Source: Akkermansiaceae bacterium
GTDB taxonomy: Bacteria; Verrucomicrobiota; Verrucomicrobiia; Verrucomicrobiales; Akkermansiaceae
Direction: 5' to 3'
Length of the DNA stretch: 64,000 nt
NCBI GenBank assembly: GCA_905182475.1
Contig: CAJJBR010000045.1
Coordinates: 62,001 to 126,000, forward strand
Part shown: one piece after another, positions 34,433 to 42,572 of the stretch
Layout: each line of letters opens with the position of its first letter
How positions within the stretch are numbered: the stretch's first letter is position 1
The notes under the pieces: generated by a model
Databases searched by the model: none
What the model was told of the DNA's origin: nothing
The model's input: the letters and a program-made list of their open reading frames with translations, nothing else
Made by a program: the position numbers and the translations under genes

Positions 34433-35815
34433 ATGTCAGGAATATCTCATTTTCATTTTACGGGCGTTTGCGGAACCGCAATGGGCGCAGTGGCAGCGGC
34501 GATGAAGCGGCGGGGGTTCATCGTCACCGGTAGCGATACAAACGTCTATCCGCCTATGTCCGATTTTCTCCGCGGTGAGGGCATAGCGATCGCTGAAGGA
34601 TACCACGAGAAAAACATCCCGGAAGGCGCGGATGTGGTCGTGATTGGAAACGCGATCTCGCGTGGAAACCCCGAAGCTGAAGCGACGCTCGACCGGAAGC
34701 TTCTCTACAGTTCTCTGCCCGAGGTGATGAAAGACCATTTCCTGAGGGGGAAACGGAACTTTGTAATTAGCGGCACTCACGGGAAAACGACGACCTCCTC
34801 GATGCTCGCGTGGCTCTTCACCCATGCGGGCCGCGATCCCGGTTTCATGATAGGAGGACTTCCGAAAAACCTCGGTTGCGGGGCGCGTTTCCCGGATTCT
34901 GATTTCAATGTCCTTGAGGGCGACGAATACGACACCGCCTTCTTCGACAAGCGCTCCAAGTTCCTCCACTACCTTCCGGAATGCGTGGTGGTGAACAACA
35001 TCGAGTTCGACCACGCGGATATCTACAACAACGTTGAGGAAATTAAACTCAGCTTCAAGCGACTCCTCAACATTGTGCCCCGTAACGGCATGGCTTTCGT
35101 CAACGGCGACGAACAGCACTGCCTGGACGTTTCCGCGAACGCACCCTGCCCGGTGACCACGGTCGGTTTTTGCGAAAGCAACTCCTTGCAGATCACTGGA
35201 ATGAAATACGAAGAGTCCTATAGTGGGTTCACTCTTGGTGGATACGATTACGCAGTGCCGATGACCGGTGAGTTCAATGTGCGCAATGCGGCAATGGCCG
35301 TCGCAGCAGCGGATTTCGGCGGGCTTTCTTTGAAAGAGATCAGCGAAGGCCTCCTCGCTTTCGAAGGTGTGGCCCGCCGCCAGGAACTCAAAGGCGAGAA
35401 AAACGGAATCAAGGTCATCGACGATTTCGCTCACCACCCGACGGCGATCCGCCTCGCTATCCAGAGCATCCGCCAGAAGTATCCCGCCTCCCGCCTCTGG
35501 GTAGTGTTTGAACCTCGTTCAAACACTACTCGCCGAGCTGTTTTCCAAAAGCAACTCGCCGAAGCCCTGGCTCTCGCCGATTTCGCAGTCGTGGCCGCCA
35601 TCCCGGATCTCCACAAGATCCCGGAAAACGACAGGCTCGATCCCGCCCGTCTCTCCTCCGATATTGCAGCCGGCGGTGGCAAAGGATATTATCTCGCAGA
35701 TAACGCCGCCATCATCGCCCAGGTGAAAGCGGGTGCAAAGCCCGGCGATGTTGTCGCCGTCCTCTCGAACGGCGGCTTCGGCGGGATTCATAAACAGCTG
35801 CTGGAGGAATTATAG
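34433..35815 (+). CDS. mpl: UDP-MurNAc:L-alanyl-gamma-D-glutamyl-meso-DAP ligase
   Basis: Mpl re-attaches recycled murein tripeptide to UDP-MurNAc. The 460-residue Mur-ligase shows FHFTGVCGTAMGAVAAAMK at the start, the ATP loop SGTHGKTTTSSMLAW near 113-127, the Mpl-type LEGDEYDTAFFDKRSKF, NIEFDHADIY, and DDFAHHPTAIRLAI with FEPRSNTTRR, which separate Mpl from MurC. The ATG at 34433 gives the family start. Its presence indicates meso-DAP peptidoglycan and recycling. A tRNA-Ser follows. Confidence 0.93.
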   Translation: MSGISHFHFTGVCGTAMGAVAAAMKRRGFIVTGSDTNVYPPMSDFLRGEGIAIAEGYHEKNIPEGADVVVIGNAISRGNPEAEATLDRKLLYSSLPEVMKDHFLRGKRNFVISGTHGKTTTSSMLAWLFTHAGRDPGFMIGGLPKNLGCGARFPDSDFNVLEGDEYDTAFFDKRSKFLHYLPECVVVNNIEFDHADIYNNVEEIKLSFKRLLNIVPRNGMAFVNGDEQHCLDVSANAPCPVTTVGFCESNSLQITGMKYEESYSGFTLGGYDYAVPMTGEFNVRNAAMAVAAADFGGLSLKEISEGLLAFEGVARRQELKGEKNGIKVIDDFAHHPTAIRLAIQSIRQKYPASRLWVVFEPRSNTTRRAVFQKQLAEALALADFAVVAAIPDLHKIPENDRLDPARLSSDIAAGGGKGYYLADNAAIIAQVKAGAKPGDVVAVLSNGGFGGIHKQLLEEL

Positions 35816-35877
35816 GCGATTGTTCGCTTTACAAACCCGCCCGCTTCGCACAATTTTTCGCGCTCCCGCTCATTTCA

Positions 35878-35969
35878 GGACAGATGGCTGAGCTCGGTTT
35901 AAGGCACACGATTCGAAATCGTGCGTAGGGTTAAACTTACCGTGGGTTCGAATCCCACTCTGTCCGCCA
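35878..35969 (+). tRNA. tRNA-Ser (CGA)
   Basis: A 92-base cloverleaf: acceptor GGACAGA pairs with TCTGTCC, then G and encoded CCA. The anticodon stem ACGAT/ATCGT holds loop TTCGAAA with anticodon CGA. A long variable arm (around GTAGGGTTAAACTTAC) and T-arm GTGGGTTCGAATCCCAC mark a class II tRNA-Ser. Confidence 0.96.
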
Positions 35970-36363
35970 TTCAACTTTCACGGAGGAATGTACATTTGCG
36001 CTCCCGATAAACTCCGGCACGTTCTACGAGAGTGGGATGAGAATCCCTGCGAAGCACCGGGTTTGATCGGTGCGGAGCCTCTAAATGTATTGCGTCCCGA
36101 GGGGACGATTCATCCAAGCTAGGGGTGAGAGCCCCTGGGAAACCGGGTGGAATTCATGTCGTCCTGGAGGGACGGATCATGCAGGGAAAACGTCCATATC
36201 GCGCATGAGGCGTCCTTTCAGGACGTTGTCTAACCGGGGGGGGCTGAGATGAGCTGTCCCTTGGTGAATTAAGGGAAGTAAAGTGCGCTGGCGCGGTTGG
36301 GTGATGCTTCTCGCTGCGGCTCGAAGGCGGACTGAAGTCCGCGATCCTTGACTCTTCGCCCCA
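35970..36363. other. repeat-rich intergenic DNA after tRNA-Ser
   Basis: I see no gene. The stretch contains several short palindromic phrases: TCCCGAGGGGAC near 36098, GGGGTGAGAGCCCC near 36122, GTCCTGGAGGGAC near 36162 and GTCCTTTCAGGAC near 36211. A variant of the dispersed palindrome, GCGGACTGAAGTCCGC, is at 36327-36342. Such arrays look like REP-type repeats. Confidence 0.6.
36327..36347. repeat. GCGGACTGAAGTCCGC repeat, variant copy
   Basis: Same unit as at 2098, 2128 and 26399, with one change at the centre, followed by GATCC in place of GTTCC. Confidence 0.75.
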
Positions 36364-36771
36364 TTAATCCTTCTTCCCCGCCCCAGCAGTATCAAAGCAC
36401 AGCTGTATGGTGTGCGAAATTCCCGGGAGACTTGCTACCCATCCCACCACCGCCCAGCCGAGATGGATGTGTTGGAGAGCCATCGCAATCGCATTGACCC
36501 CGCTTTCGATCCTGCCGGTGGACGGATTCTGCCAGGTGATTCGCTGGAGAGGGACGCCTGGCCATTCGGAGGCTTTGCGGAGGGTGAGTTGTTTCGGGGA
36601 TTGCTCTGAAAACCAGTCGCCAATTTCGGTGCAGGAATCACCGGATATCTCACGCCTCAGTCCCTGTCGCGAATCCTGATCCACACGGTGTATTCCACGA
36701 AAGACCGCCTTCCTTTCCTCCGCGATCCAGAATTTCGGGACGGTAAATACGTCTGGGATTGATTCCGGCAC
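36364..36771 (-). CDS. DUF393 (DCC)-like protein, probably a fragment
   Basis: The last 70 residues of this 135-residue frame resemble the C-terminal part of DUF393/DCC thiol-disulfide oxidoreductase-like proteins: RITWQNPSTGRIESGVNAIA, then ALQHIHLGWAVVGW and LPGISHTIQL. The DxxCxxC site that names the family is not present as such; only GDSCTEIGDWF could correspond to it. The first part is not recognisable and the upstream DNA is repeat-like. I regard it as a truncated or decayed gene. No functional partner is adjacent. Confidence 0.35.
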   Translation of the reverse strand: MPESIPDVFTVPKFWIAEERKAVFRGIHRVDQDSRQGLRREISGDSCTEIGDWFSEQSPKQLTLRKASEWPGVPLQRITWQNPSTGRIESGVNAIAMALQHIHLGWAVVGWVASLPGISHTIQLCFDTAGAGKKD

Positions 36772-37070
36772 GGACGCAACCCCGATGGGGTTGGGATATA
36801 GGGGGCGGAGTTCCTAGGGTAGCCTCCGCCCTGCTCCGGCAACCCTGGGCTAAAAACCGTATCCCCGTTGGGGATGAAAAACCTTCGCCGCCCAGTTCAA
36901 AAGTAATCCTGCCCACCACTTTCAGTTACACCCCCCTGGGTGTTTGATTGCCCGGTGCCGGGGATGAATCTTGATTACGGGATGAGTTGTCAAAATCCTG
37001 AAGTGACAGGAGGGAGTGCTGGTGGATAATGCCGTCACGCTGGGCATGGCCCGATGAGAAAAATGATATT
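36772..37070. other. palindromic repeats before ribE
   Basis: This stretch has CAACCCCGATGGGGTTGG near 36777, GGCGGAGTTCCTAGGGTAGC with its partial inverse CTCCGCC near 36810-36834, and ATCCCCGTTGGGGAT near 36862. I searched for the FMN riboswitch core upstream of ribE and did not find it. Confidence 0.5.
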
Positions 37071-37655
37071 ATGTTTACAGGACTTGTAGAGGCATTGGGA
37101 GAGGTGGATTCGCTTCAGGCGAAAGGGGAGCAGGCGCGGCTTGAGCTGGTGATTCCATTTGCGGATGAACTCGCGCTCGGAGATTCCGTGGCAGTCAACG
37201 GGTGCTGCCTGACAGTGGCGGAAATTTCTAGTGACTCCGTGGCGTTCGATGTCCTGGCGCAGACGTTGCGGGTGACTTCGCTGGGCAAGCTTTCTGAGGG
37301 GAGTGTGGTGAATCTGGAGCGTGCCCTGCGGGTGGGAGACCGGCTAGGCGGGCATTTCGTGCAGGGACATGTGGATGCGGTGGGAGTAATCGTTTCGCTG
37401 GAGGAAAACGGGCAGGATCATGTAGTGGAGGTTTCGTTGCCTCCGGAGATCCACAAGCTTTGCGTGGGGAAAGGTTCCATCGCTATAGACGGGATCTCGC
37501 TGACGATCGCGGAGCTGAAAGAGGCTTCGGCGGTGTTTTGGATCACGCCACATACCTTTTCCAATACCAATTTACGCGATGCGAAGCCGGGGGATACCGT
37601 GAACCTAGAAGGCGACATGCTGGCAAAGCATGTCGCGGCTTTGCTGGGCAAGTAG
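37071..37655 (+). CDS. ribE: riboflavin synthase, alpha chain
   Basis: The enzyme dismutates two 6,7-dimethyl-8-ribityllumazines to riboflavin. The 194-residue product has two tandem lumazine-binding barrels: barrel 1 starts MFTGLVEALGEVDSL and contains SVAVNGCCLTV; barrel 2 starts near RLGGHFVQGHVDAVG and contains SIAIDGISLTI. Trimeric cytoplasmic enzyme; length is normal. The ATG at 37071 gives the invariant MFTG start. Other riboflavin genes are not in the window. Confidence 0.95.
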   Translation: MFTGLVEALGEVDSLQAKGEQARLELVIPFADELALGDSVAVNGCCLTVAEISSDSVAFDVLAQTLRVTSLGKLSEGSVVNLERALRVGDRLGGHFVQGHVDAVGVIVSLEENGQDHVVEVSLPPEIHKLCVGKGSIAIDGISLTIAELKEASAVFWITPHTFSNTNLRDAKPGDTVNLEGDMLAKHVAALLGK

Positions 37656-37658
37656 GTT

Positions 37659-37680
37659 GTAAGGACAGAAATGTCCTTAC
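37659..37680. terminator. perfect hairpin between convergent ribE and FGE gene
   Basis: GTAAGGACA, loop GAAA, TGTCCTTAC: a 9-bp perfect stem three bases after the ribE stop, overlapping the end of the convergent gene. It lacks a U-run, so factor-independent termination is uncertain; it may also be a dispersed repeat. Confidence 0.45.
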
Positions 37681-38735
37681 TCCAAGTCTTTCACGCAGCG
37701 GAAGCCGGTGTGACAGGTGGGGGAGTCGCTTTCGATGGAGTGGCGGGCGCCGGGGCGGTAGCGCATGCAGTAGGAGATGTGGCAGAGGAATGAGCCGCCT
37801 TTGGTAATGTGGTTGGCTGTGCCGCCGCTTTTTTGGCCGGTGTTCATGTTGATCCAGGTTTCAGGTCCCTTGGGATCACATTTCTCACAGTTGTTCCGGT
37901 ATCCGGGGTCGTAGTAATCAGAGCAAAGTTCCCAGACGTTGCCCGCCATATCGTAGAGGCCGTAGCCGTTGGGTGGATAGGATTTCACGGGTGCGGGACC
38001 TGCGAATCCATCCTCGGCGGTGTCGTCGGTTGGGAAGGTGCCGTGGAAGGTATTGGCCATCCACTTACCGTCCACCTTCAGCTCGTCACCCCACGTATAA
38101 ATTTTTTCTTTCAATCCACCCCTCGCTGCGAATTCCCATTCGGCTTCCGTCGGAAGGCGTTTCCCTGCCCATTTCGCGTATGCGGCAGCGTCGTCATAGG
38201 TGACGCAGGCAACCGGATAGTTGTCCCGTCCCTCGATGGTCGACCCCTTGCCTTCGGGCATTTTCCAGCTCGCTTCGGTATCCCACTTCCACCACTGCAG
38301 GTAGGAATCGGGATCCATCACACGACCGTCCAGCTTGTCCGGCGTGTTGAAAATGATGGATCCATTGTTGAAAGGTGATTTTGGAAGTTGCTCTAGCGCC
38401 TCGGCGGGAAACTGTGAAATATCCGCTACCTGCTCGGCGAAGGTCACGTAGCCCGTGGCATCGACGAAATCTTTGAACTGGGTGTTGGTCACCTCGGTCT
38501 CGTCGATCCAGAATCCCGAAACCTCGATTTTCACCTGCGGCCTCTCTTCGGGAAAATCCTTTTTCCCGTAGGGAGTCTCGAAAGTCCCGCTGGAACCCAT
38601 CATCGTGATTCCGCCTTCGATTTTGATCATCCCTTCTTTCACCTCGGCCTGCGGGGTGGTGGATTCCTGTTCTTTGCAGGAAGTGAGAAGGGCGGCCAGA
38701 AAGGCTACGGAGAGTAGGGATTTTTCAAATATCAC
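37677..38735 (-). CDS. formylglycine-generating enzyme-like lipoprotein
   Basis: The 352-residue protein starts with a lipoprotein signal (MIFEKSLLSVAFLAALLTSC, Cys 20). The rest is an FGE-sulfatase domain: GGITMMGSSG, FWIDETEVTN, PVACVTYDDAAAYAKWAGKRLPTEAEWEFAARGG in consecutive blocks, MAGNVWELCSD and GGSFLCHISYCMRYR. Both active-site cysteines of true FGEs are present (about residues 318 and 323 in C-H-x-S-Y-C), as is the calcium-site region. It should convert a sulfatase Cys to formylglycine outside the cytoplasm. A CxPSR sulfatase is encoded at 55844, which could be a client. Confidence 0.85.
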   Translation of the reverse strand: MIFEKSLLSVAFLAALLTSCKEQESTTPQAEVKEGMIKIEGGITMMGSSGTFETPYGKKDFPEERPQVKIEVSGFWIDETEVTNTQFKDFVDATGYVTFAEQVADISQFPAEALEQLPKSPFNNGSIIFNTPDKLDGRVMDPDSYLQWWKWDTEASWKMPEGKGSTIEGRDNYPVACVTYDDAAAYAKWAGKRLPTEAEWEFAARGGLKEKIYTWGDELKVDGKWMANTFHGTFPTDDTAEDGFAGPAPVKSYPPNGYGLYDMAGNVWELCSDYYDPGYRNNCEKCDPKGPETWINMNTGQKSGGTANHITKGGSFLCHISYCMRYRPGARHSIESDSPTCHTGFRCVKDLE

Positions 38736-38837
38736 GGAGAAAGCTTACGCGTAGAGCGGGCTGCATCCATCATAAATTTCTACTGCCGCTTTGGGTTTCC
38801 AAGTTCGGGGGAATCGGGATAGACTTTCCCCAAGAAA

Positions 38838-39206
38838 ATGAGAGCCAGACTGACCAAAGACTTCCGCTTCGAGGCCGCCCACACCCTTCCGTCCCTGCCT
38901 GATGACCACAAATGCCGACAGATGCACGGCCACAGCTTCAAGGTGGAGATCCACATCGAAGGGAAAGTGGATGAAAAAATCGGCTGGATCTACGACCACA
39001 AATTGATTTCCAACGCGATGAACCCGCTTCTGGAGAAGCTTGACCATTCATATTTGAATGACATCGAGGGACTGGAAAGCCCCACCATCGAGATCATGGC
39101 GGCGTGGTTTTGGAAAAAGCTCGCGCCCCAGCTCCCGGGTCTGGCGGAAATTGTGATCTACGAGACCCCGACAGCGAGGTGCTCTTTCCGGGGTGAATTC
39201 GACTGA
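38838..39206 (+). CDS. queD: 6-carboxytetrahydropterin synthase
   Basis: QueD makes 6-carboxytetrahydropterin for queuosine and deazapurine synthesis; related proteins make pyruvoyltetrahydropterin. The 122-residue product has FEAAHTLPSLPDDHKCRQMHGHSF, written here in two parts: FEAAHTL with the first zinc His, then CRQMHGHS with the catalytic Cys and the other two His, and DHSYLND plus the terminal Glu in YETPTARC. Length and motifs fit QueD better than eukaryotic PTPS. It stands alone before a tRNA-Pro. Confidence 0.9.
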   Translation: MRARLTKDFRFEAAHTLPSLPDDHKCRQMHGHSFKVEIHIEGKVDEKIGWIYDHKLISNAMNPLLEKLDHSYLNDIEGLESPTIEIMAAWFWKKLAPQLPGLAEIVIYETPTARCSFRGEFD

Positions 39207-39275
39207 TCGAAAAATCAGTGTGAAATAACCTTGCGTCCGCGGGCAGGTTGTATCAATTTCCCGCCCCCAACCACT

Positions 39276-39352
39276 CGGGACGTAGCTCAGCCTGGTAGAG
39301 CGCCTGCTTTGGGAGCAGGATGTCGTCAGTTCGAATCTGGCCGTCCCGACCA
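39276..39352 (+). tRNA. tRNA-Pro (TGG)
   Basis: A 77-base cloverleaf: acceptor CGGGACG pairs with CGTCCCG, followed by A and encoded CCA; anticodon stem CCTGC/GCAGG holds loop TTTGGGA with anticodon TGG; T-arm contains GTTCGAATC. DNA behind it looks like a decayed island. Confidence 0.96.
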
Positions 39353-39741
39353 TTTCTCCTTAATGGAAAAATGGGTATTTATCCCCATGGTGATATTCAA
39401 GGTTGTCACCGAATATCCACCGAATAAAACCGTGGAGATCTTCTCAACGATCCAATGAATCGTTGGATGTGACAGGCAGAGACGATGTCGCAGCGGGTCA
39501 CTTGAATATTCCTTTGGCGCATTTGCCACAGTCAGTTTCAGATCGTAATTGGAGTTTTGGGTTACGTGACCCTCCCCAAGATTGGACAGTGCTCCCAAGC
39601 TCTCGTGCGCGCGACCTGTATTGAACGCTTCCTAGGAACTGGCATCCAACCCGGTCTCCCATCTCTGACCCTACGCCTATAATGCTTCTCGTTTGGAAGC
39701 CCCTGAAAATAGGGTCGAGGGCTCATCTTTTGAGTTCCTAG
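39353..39741. other. non-coding or decayed DNA behind tRNA-Pro
   Basis: No coding frame here is supported. The stretch follows the 3' end of tRNA-Pro, a common integration site, but I found neither an integrase nor a second copy of the tRNA 3' end in the next kilobases. Confidence 0.4.
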
Positions 39742-39890
39742 CTAATTGGGTCTGACCGTGCGGATGCGAACCCGGGTGCAATCCTCGGGAGCCTCACTGA
39801 AGATACGCTCGAACTAGTCGTCGCCCGGATCCTGCCACTCGGGGGCGATCTGGACGCGGTCGCCGACCTTGAGAGGTTCGGTACCATTGT
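39742..39890 (-). pseudogene. small protein remnant with in-frame TAG
   Basis: On the minus strand the frame reads TEPLKVGDRVQIAPEWQDPG, then DD, a TAG at 39814-39816, and FERIFSEAPEDCTRVRIRTV in the same frame to a TAG at 39742. The protein-like composition on both sides of the internal stop argues for a point nonsense mutation. No usable start codon is visible at the front. Family unknown. Confidence 0.4.
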
Positions 39891-39905
39891 GCGCTCATTT
39901 TCGTG

Positions 39906-40361
39906 TCACATGGATTCCTCCCACTCCCGCCGCTGAGCCATGGCCTGCCGCCACGCCCCGCGGTCGCCATGCTTGTCAACGGACCAGCGGCGGGAGTCCT
40001 GCTTGCCATCGACGAGGGCGTTGGTGATCCACCATCAGGCCTCGCGGCCGAACCCGTCGCGTTCCGACCTGCGCCTGACCCCGGTGGAGTCGCGTAGCCG
40101 GCCGTCGAGTTTTGTAGAGGGTCTCACTTTTGGCTGCAACGGGCCCTCGCGATAGTAGCGGGTGGCAGAGGCCTTGGCCTTCTCCCGACAGTCCGGGCAG
40201 GTGCTGTAGTTCCGCCTGTTGCCCGGCTTTTTGTCCAGCTTCCCGCCACAGCGGCAAATGCCGCGTTTTCTGGCTGCGGCCACCTTCTCGCGCAACCGCG
40301 TGTTGGCGGTTTCGCGTCTCTGTTTCTCGCGCTCGACGCGCTCCTCAGTAGTTAAGCTCAT
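39906..40361 (-). pseudogene. zinc-ribbon plus AP2-like DNA-binding protein, interrupted by TGA
   Basis: The N-terminal part is a basic helix and a Cys cluster (GICRCGGKLDKK, then YSTCPDCREKAK) that looks like a zinc ribbon. At 40035-40037 there is a TGA in frame, after which the same frame continues WWITNALVDGKQDSRRWSVD, KHGDRGAWRQAMAQRREWE and ends at 39906. The second part resembles an AP2/integrase-type DNA-binding fold common in phage and homing proteins. TGA directly before TGG TGG suggests a Trp-to-stop change. The identification is by pattern only. Confidence 0.45.
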
Positions 40362-40379
40362 GGGATCGTGATCGAACAA

Positions 40380-40749
40380 GAGCGTGACCTTCCGATCCGT
40401 ATTGCCAAGGGCGATTTGGCAGCGGTTTCCGGGCGCGTGGCTCCTCCCTAAGGCTCAGCGTCATGCCTTTTCCCGACTCCTGAACGGAGAAGTTCACCGA
40501 GGTGAAAAAGTGACCATGTTCCCCTGGACTCCACACGGAGCCCCGGGGAATCTCTTTTACCGCTCCGGCTTGATGTAGGCGTTGACGCCGATGATGACGG
40601 GCAGGCCGTTGATTTTGAGTAATGTGCCTGGAGTCGCTGCCTTGAGTGGAGAAAGGGGAGGTGCAGAGAGAAGTAGCAGCAAGAGCGAAAGAACCGCACT
40701 GCCTACAAAAATGTAGGATAGCGCGGTTTTGAAAATAGCGTGATGAGAC
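40380..40749. other. decayed DNA, possible secreted-peptide remnant
   Basis: On the minus strand an open frame at about 40577-40745 encodes a hydrophobic helix (SYIFVGSAVLSLLLLLLSAP) followed by LLKINGLPVIIGVNAYIKPE, but it has no proper start codon. Nothing else is recognisable. It is adjacent to the YegP remnant on the same strand. Confidence 0.3.
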
Positions 40750-40995
40750 TTAGGACGTCAGATCCTTACAGTCGCCGGAGCAGTTCTTCCCGATGGAGGC
40801 GATGCCGTTTTTCAGTCCGGATGCGGACTTGTACATCTGACTCTGGCCGATGCTGGACTTGAGCACGAAGTACTGCATGCCGTTTTTGGAGTCCTTGATC
40901 TCGAACTTGGATTCGTCTCCACCGTTCTTTTTCACAGACTCGACGCCGTTAGCGCAGCCCGCCTTGCCCGGCGCCCAGCCCTTCGGCAGATACAA
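40750..40995 (-). pseudogene. truncated YegP-like (DUF1508) protein
   Basis: DUF1508/YegP proteins carry two tandem repeats of about 50 residues. This 81-residue frame has only the end of the first repeat (GKAGCANGVESVKKN) and a complete second one (KFEIKDSKNGMQYFVLKSS, IGQSQMYKSASGLKNGIASI). The front half of repeat one is missing and replaced by MYLPKGWAP. It is probably a truncated copy at the edge of the decayed island, close to the xylA end. Function of the family is unknown. Confidence 0.6.
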
Positions 40996-41131
40996 AACAT
41001 GTTAGACCGCGGTCGCGGTAAAATCAGGATGCGTCTGCTTCGGGTCGCTCTACGGTCGCTCACTCTTTTTGGAAAAAGCTCCCGTTTGGTTGATCTCCAG
41101 ATCGGCGCGGATTTATCGGACGAGCCTAGGC

Positions 41132-42469
41132 TCAGATATAGCGAAGGAAGATGCTTTCAAAAAGCTCTTGTTTGCCGCTGGCAGGGGTGTGATTCCCGTG
41201 CTCGTGAGCGATCTTATGGAGATCCTGCAGCGAGAGTTCTCCCTCCTCGTAGGACTTGCCGTCTCCGTTATCGAAGGTGGCGTAGCGGTTCTTCACCAAA
41301 CCGGGAATTTCGGATTCAGTGAGGATTTTTTCGGCGGCGATGGCGGCGCGGGCAAAGGAGTCCATACCTTGGACATGTGCGATGAAGAGATCTTCGATGT
41401 CTGTCGAATTGCGGCGGAGCTTCGCGTCGAAGTTGACTCCACCGTGGGTGAAGCCGCCAGCCTTGAAGATTACCATCATGGCCTCGGTAAGCTCAAGTGG
41501 ATCGACCGGGAACTGGTCGGTGTCCCAGCCGTTTTGCACATCACCGCGGTTCGCATCGATGCTGCCAAGCAGACCCGCGCCTGCGGCGACTTGGAGTTCG
41601 TGCGTGAAGGTGTGTCCGGCGAGCGTGGCGTGATTTACCTCGATGTTCAGGGCGAAATCCTCAAGGAGATCAAACTCGCGGAGGAAGCCGATCACGGTGG
41701 CGGAATCGAAATCATACTGATGCTTGGTTGGCTCGCAGGGTTTTGGCTCGATGAAGAATTTCCCTTTGAATCCTTGGTCACGCGCGTAATCGCGAGCGAT
41801 GGTCAGGAAACGGGCCAAATGTTCACGTTCCCGTTTCATGTCGGTGTTGAGAAGCGAGAGGTAGCCTTCGCGACCGCCCCAGAATACATAGCCTTCGCCA
41901 CCAAGTTCTATGGTGGCGTCGATCGCGCCCTTGAGCTGGCCACCAGCGCGAGCGAGGATGGAAAACTCGGGATTGGTGGACGCGCCATTCATGAAGCGCG
42001 GGTTACTGAAAAGGTTGGCGGTGCCCCACAGGAGTTTTACACCGGAGTCTTCTTGTTTCTGCTTCAGGTAAGGAACGATGGCTCCCATGCGTGACTCGAA
42101 CTCGGCGAGGGTGGTTCCTGCCTCATCCATGACGTCGGTGTCGTGGAAGCAATAGTATGGCACGCCGAGTTTGGTGATGAACTCGAAGGCGGCATCGGCC
42201 TTGTCTTTGGCGGACTGGATCGGATCCGAGGAATTCAGCCAAGGCAGCGGGCGCGTGGGGGCTCCGAAGGGATCTGCACCGTTTCCGCAGAAGCTGTGCC
42301 AGTAAGAAACGCCGTAGCGTAACCAGCTTTCGAGGCTGCGACCCATTACCACGCGATCTGCGTCATAATGGCGGAATGCAAGTGGGTTGGTGCTGTCGAT
42401 GCCTTCGTAGGCGATACGGTCGACGGATGGGAAATAGGCTTTGGCGCCGATGGTCAGGTTCGTGGACAT
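41132..42469 (-). CDS. xylA: xylose isomerase
   Basis: XylA interconverts D-xylose and D-xylulose (also glucose and fructose) in the cytoplasm. The 445-residue group II enzyme shows WHSFCGNGADPFG, YYCFHDTDV with the catalytic His, VFWGGREGYLSLLNTD, FFIEPKPCEPTKHQYDFD with metal ligands, NIEVNHATLAGHTFTHEL, SIDANRGD and GGVNFDAKLRRNS. It lies 103 bases downstream of an AraC-type regulator on the same strand. No xylulokinase gene is in the window. Confidence 0.96.
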   Translation of the reverse strand: MSTNLTIGAKAYFPSVDRIAYEGIDSTNPLAFRHYDADRVVMGRSLESWLRYGVSYWHSFCGNGADPFGAPTRPLPWLNSSDPIQSAKDKADAAFEFITKLGVPYYCFHDTDVMDEAGTTLAEFESRMGAIVPYLKQKQEDSGVKLLWGTANLFSNPRFMNGASTNPEFSILARAGGQLKGAIDATIELGGEGYVFWGGREGYLSLLNTDMKREREHLARFLTIARDYARDQGFKGKFFIEPKPCEPTKHQYDFDSATVIGFLREFDLLEDFALNIEVNHATLAGHTFTHELQVAAGAGLLGSIDANRGDVQNGWDTDQFPVDPLELTEAMMVIFKAGGFTHGGVNFDAKLRRNSTDIEDLFIAHVQGMDSFARAAIAAEKILTESEIPGLVKNRYATFDNGDGKSYEEGELSLQDLHKIAHEHGNHTPASGKQELFESIFLRYI

Positions 42470-42572
42470 AGTGTATGTGTGGCTGTTTGAGCGTTCACCC
42501 TGTCACGAATGTCCTGGCCGCGCCTTCATAATCGGATCACTTTCTCCCCCGATTAGCATAATCGAACAGAAA

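Noticed and set aside
34436..35437. Long minus-strand frame opposite mpl
   Set aside because: Antisense shadow of a confidently identified gene.
36772..37070. Possible FMN riboswitch before ribE
   Set aside because: The conserved core was not found; only palindromic repeats are visible.
39353..39741. Integrase or second attachment site for an island at tRNA-Pro
   Set aside because: No integrase motif and no second copy of the tRNA 3' end were found.
39742..40361. Stop-codon reassignment or read-through
   Set aside because: The two interrupted frames use different stops, no recoding element is visible and the area is otherwise decayed.
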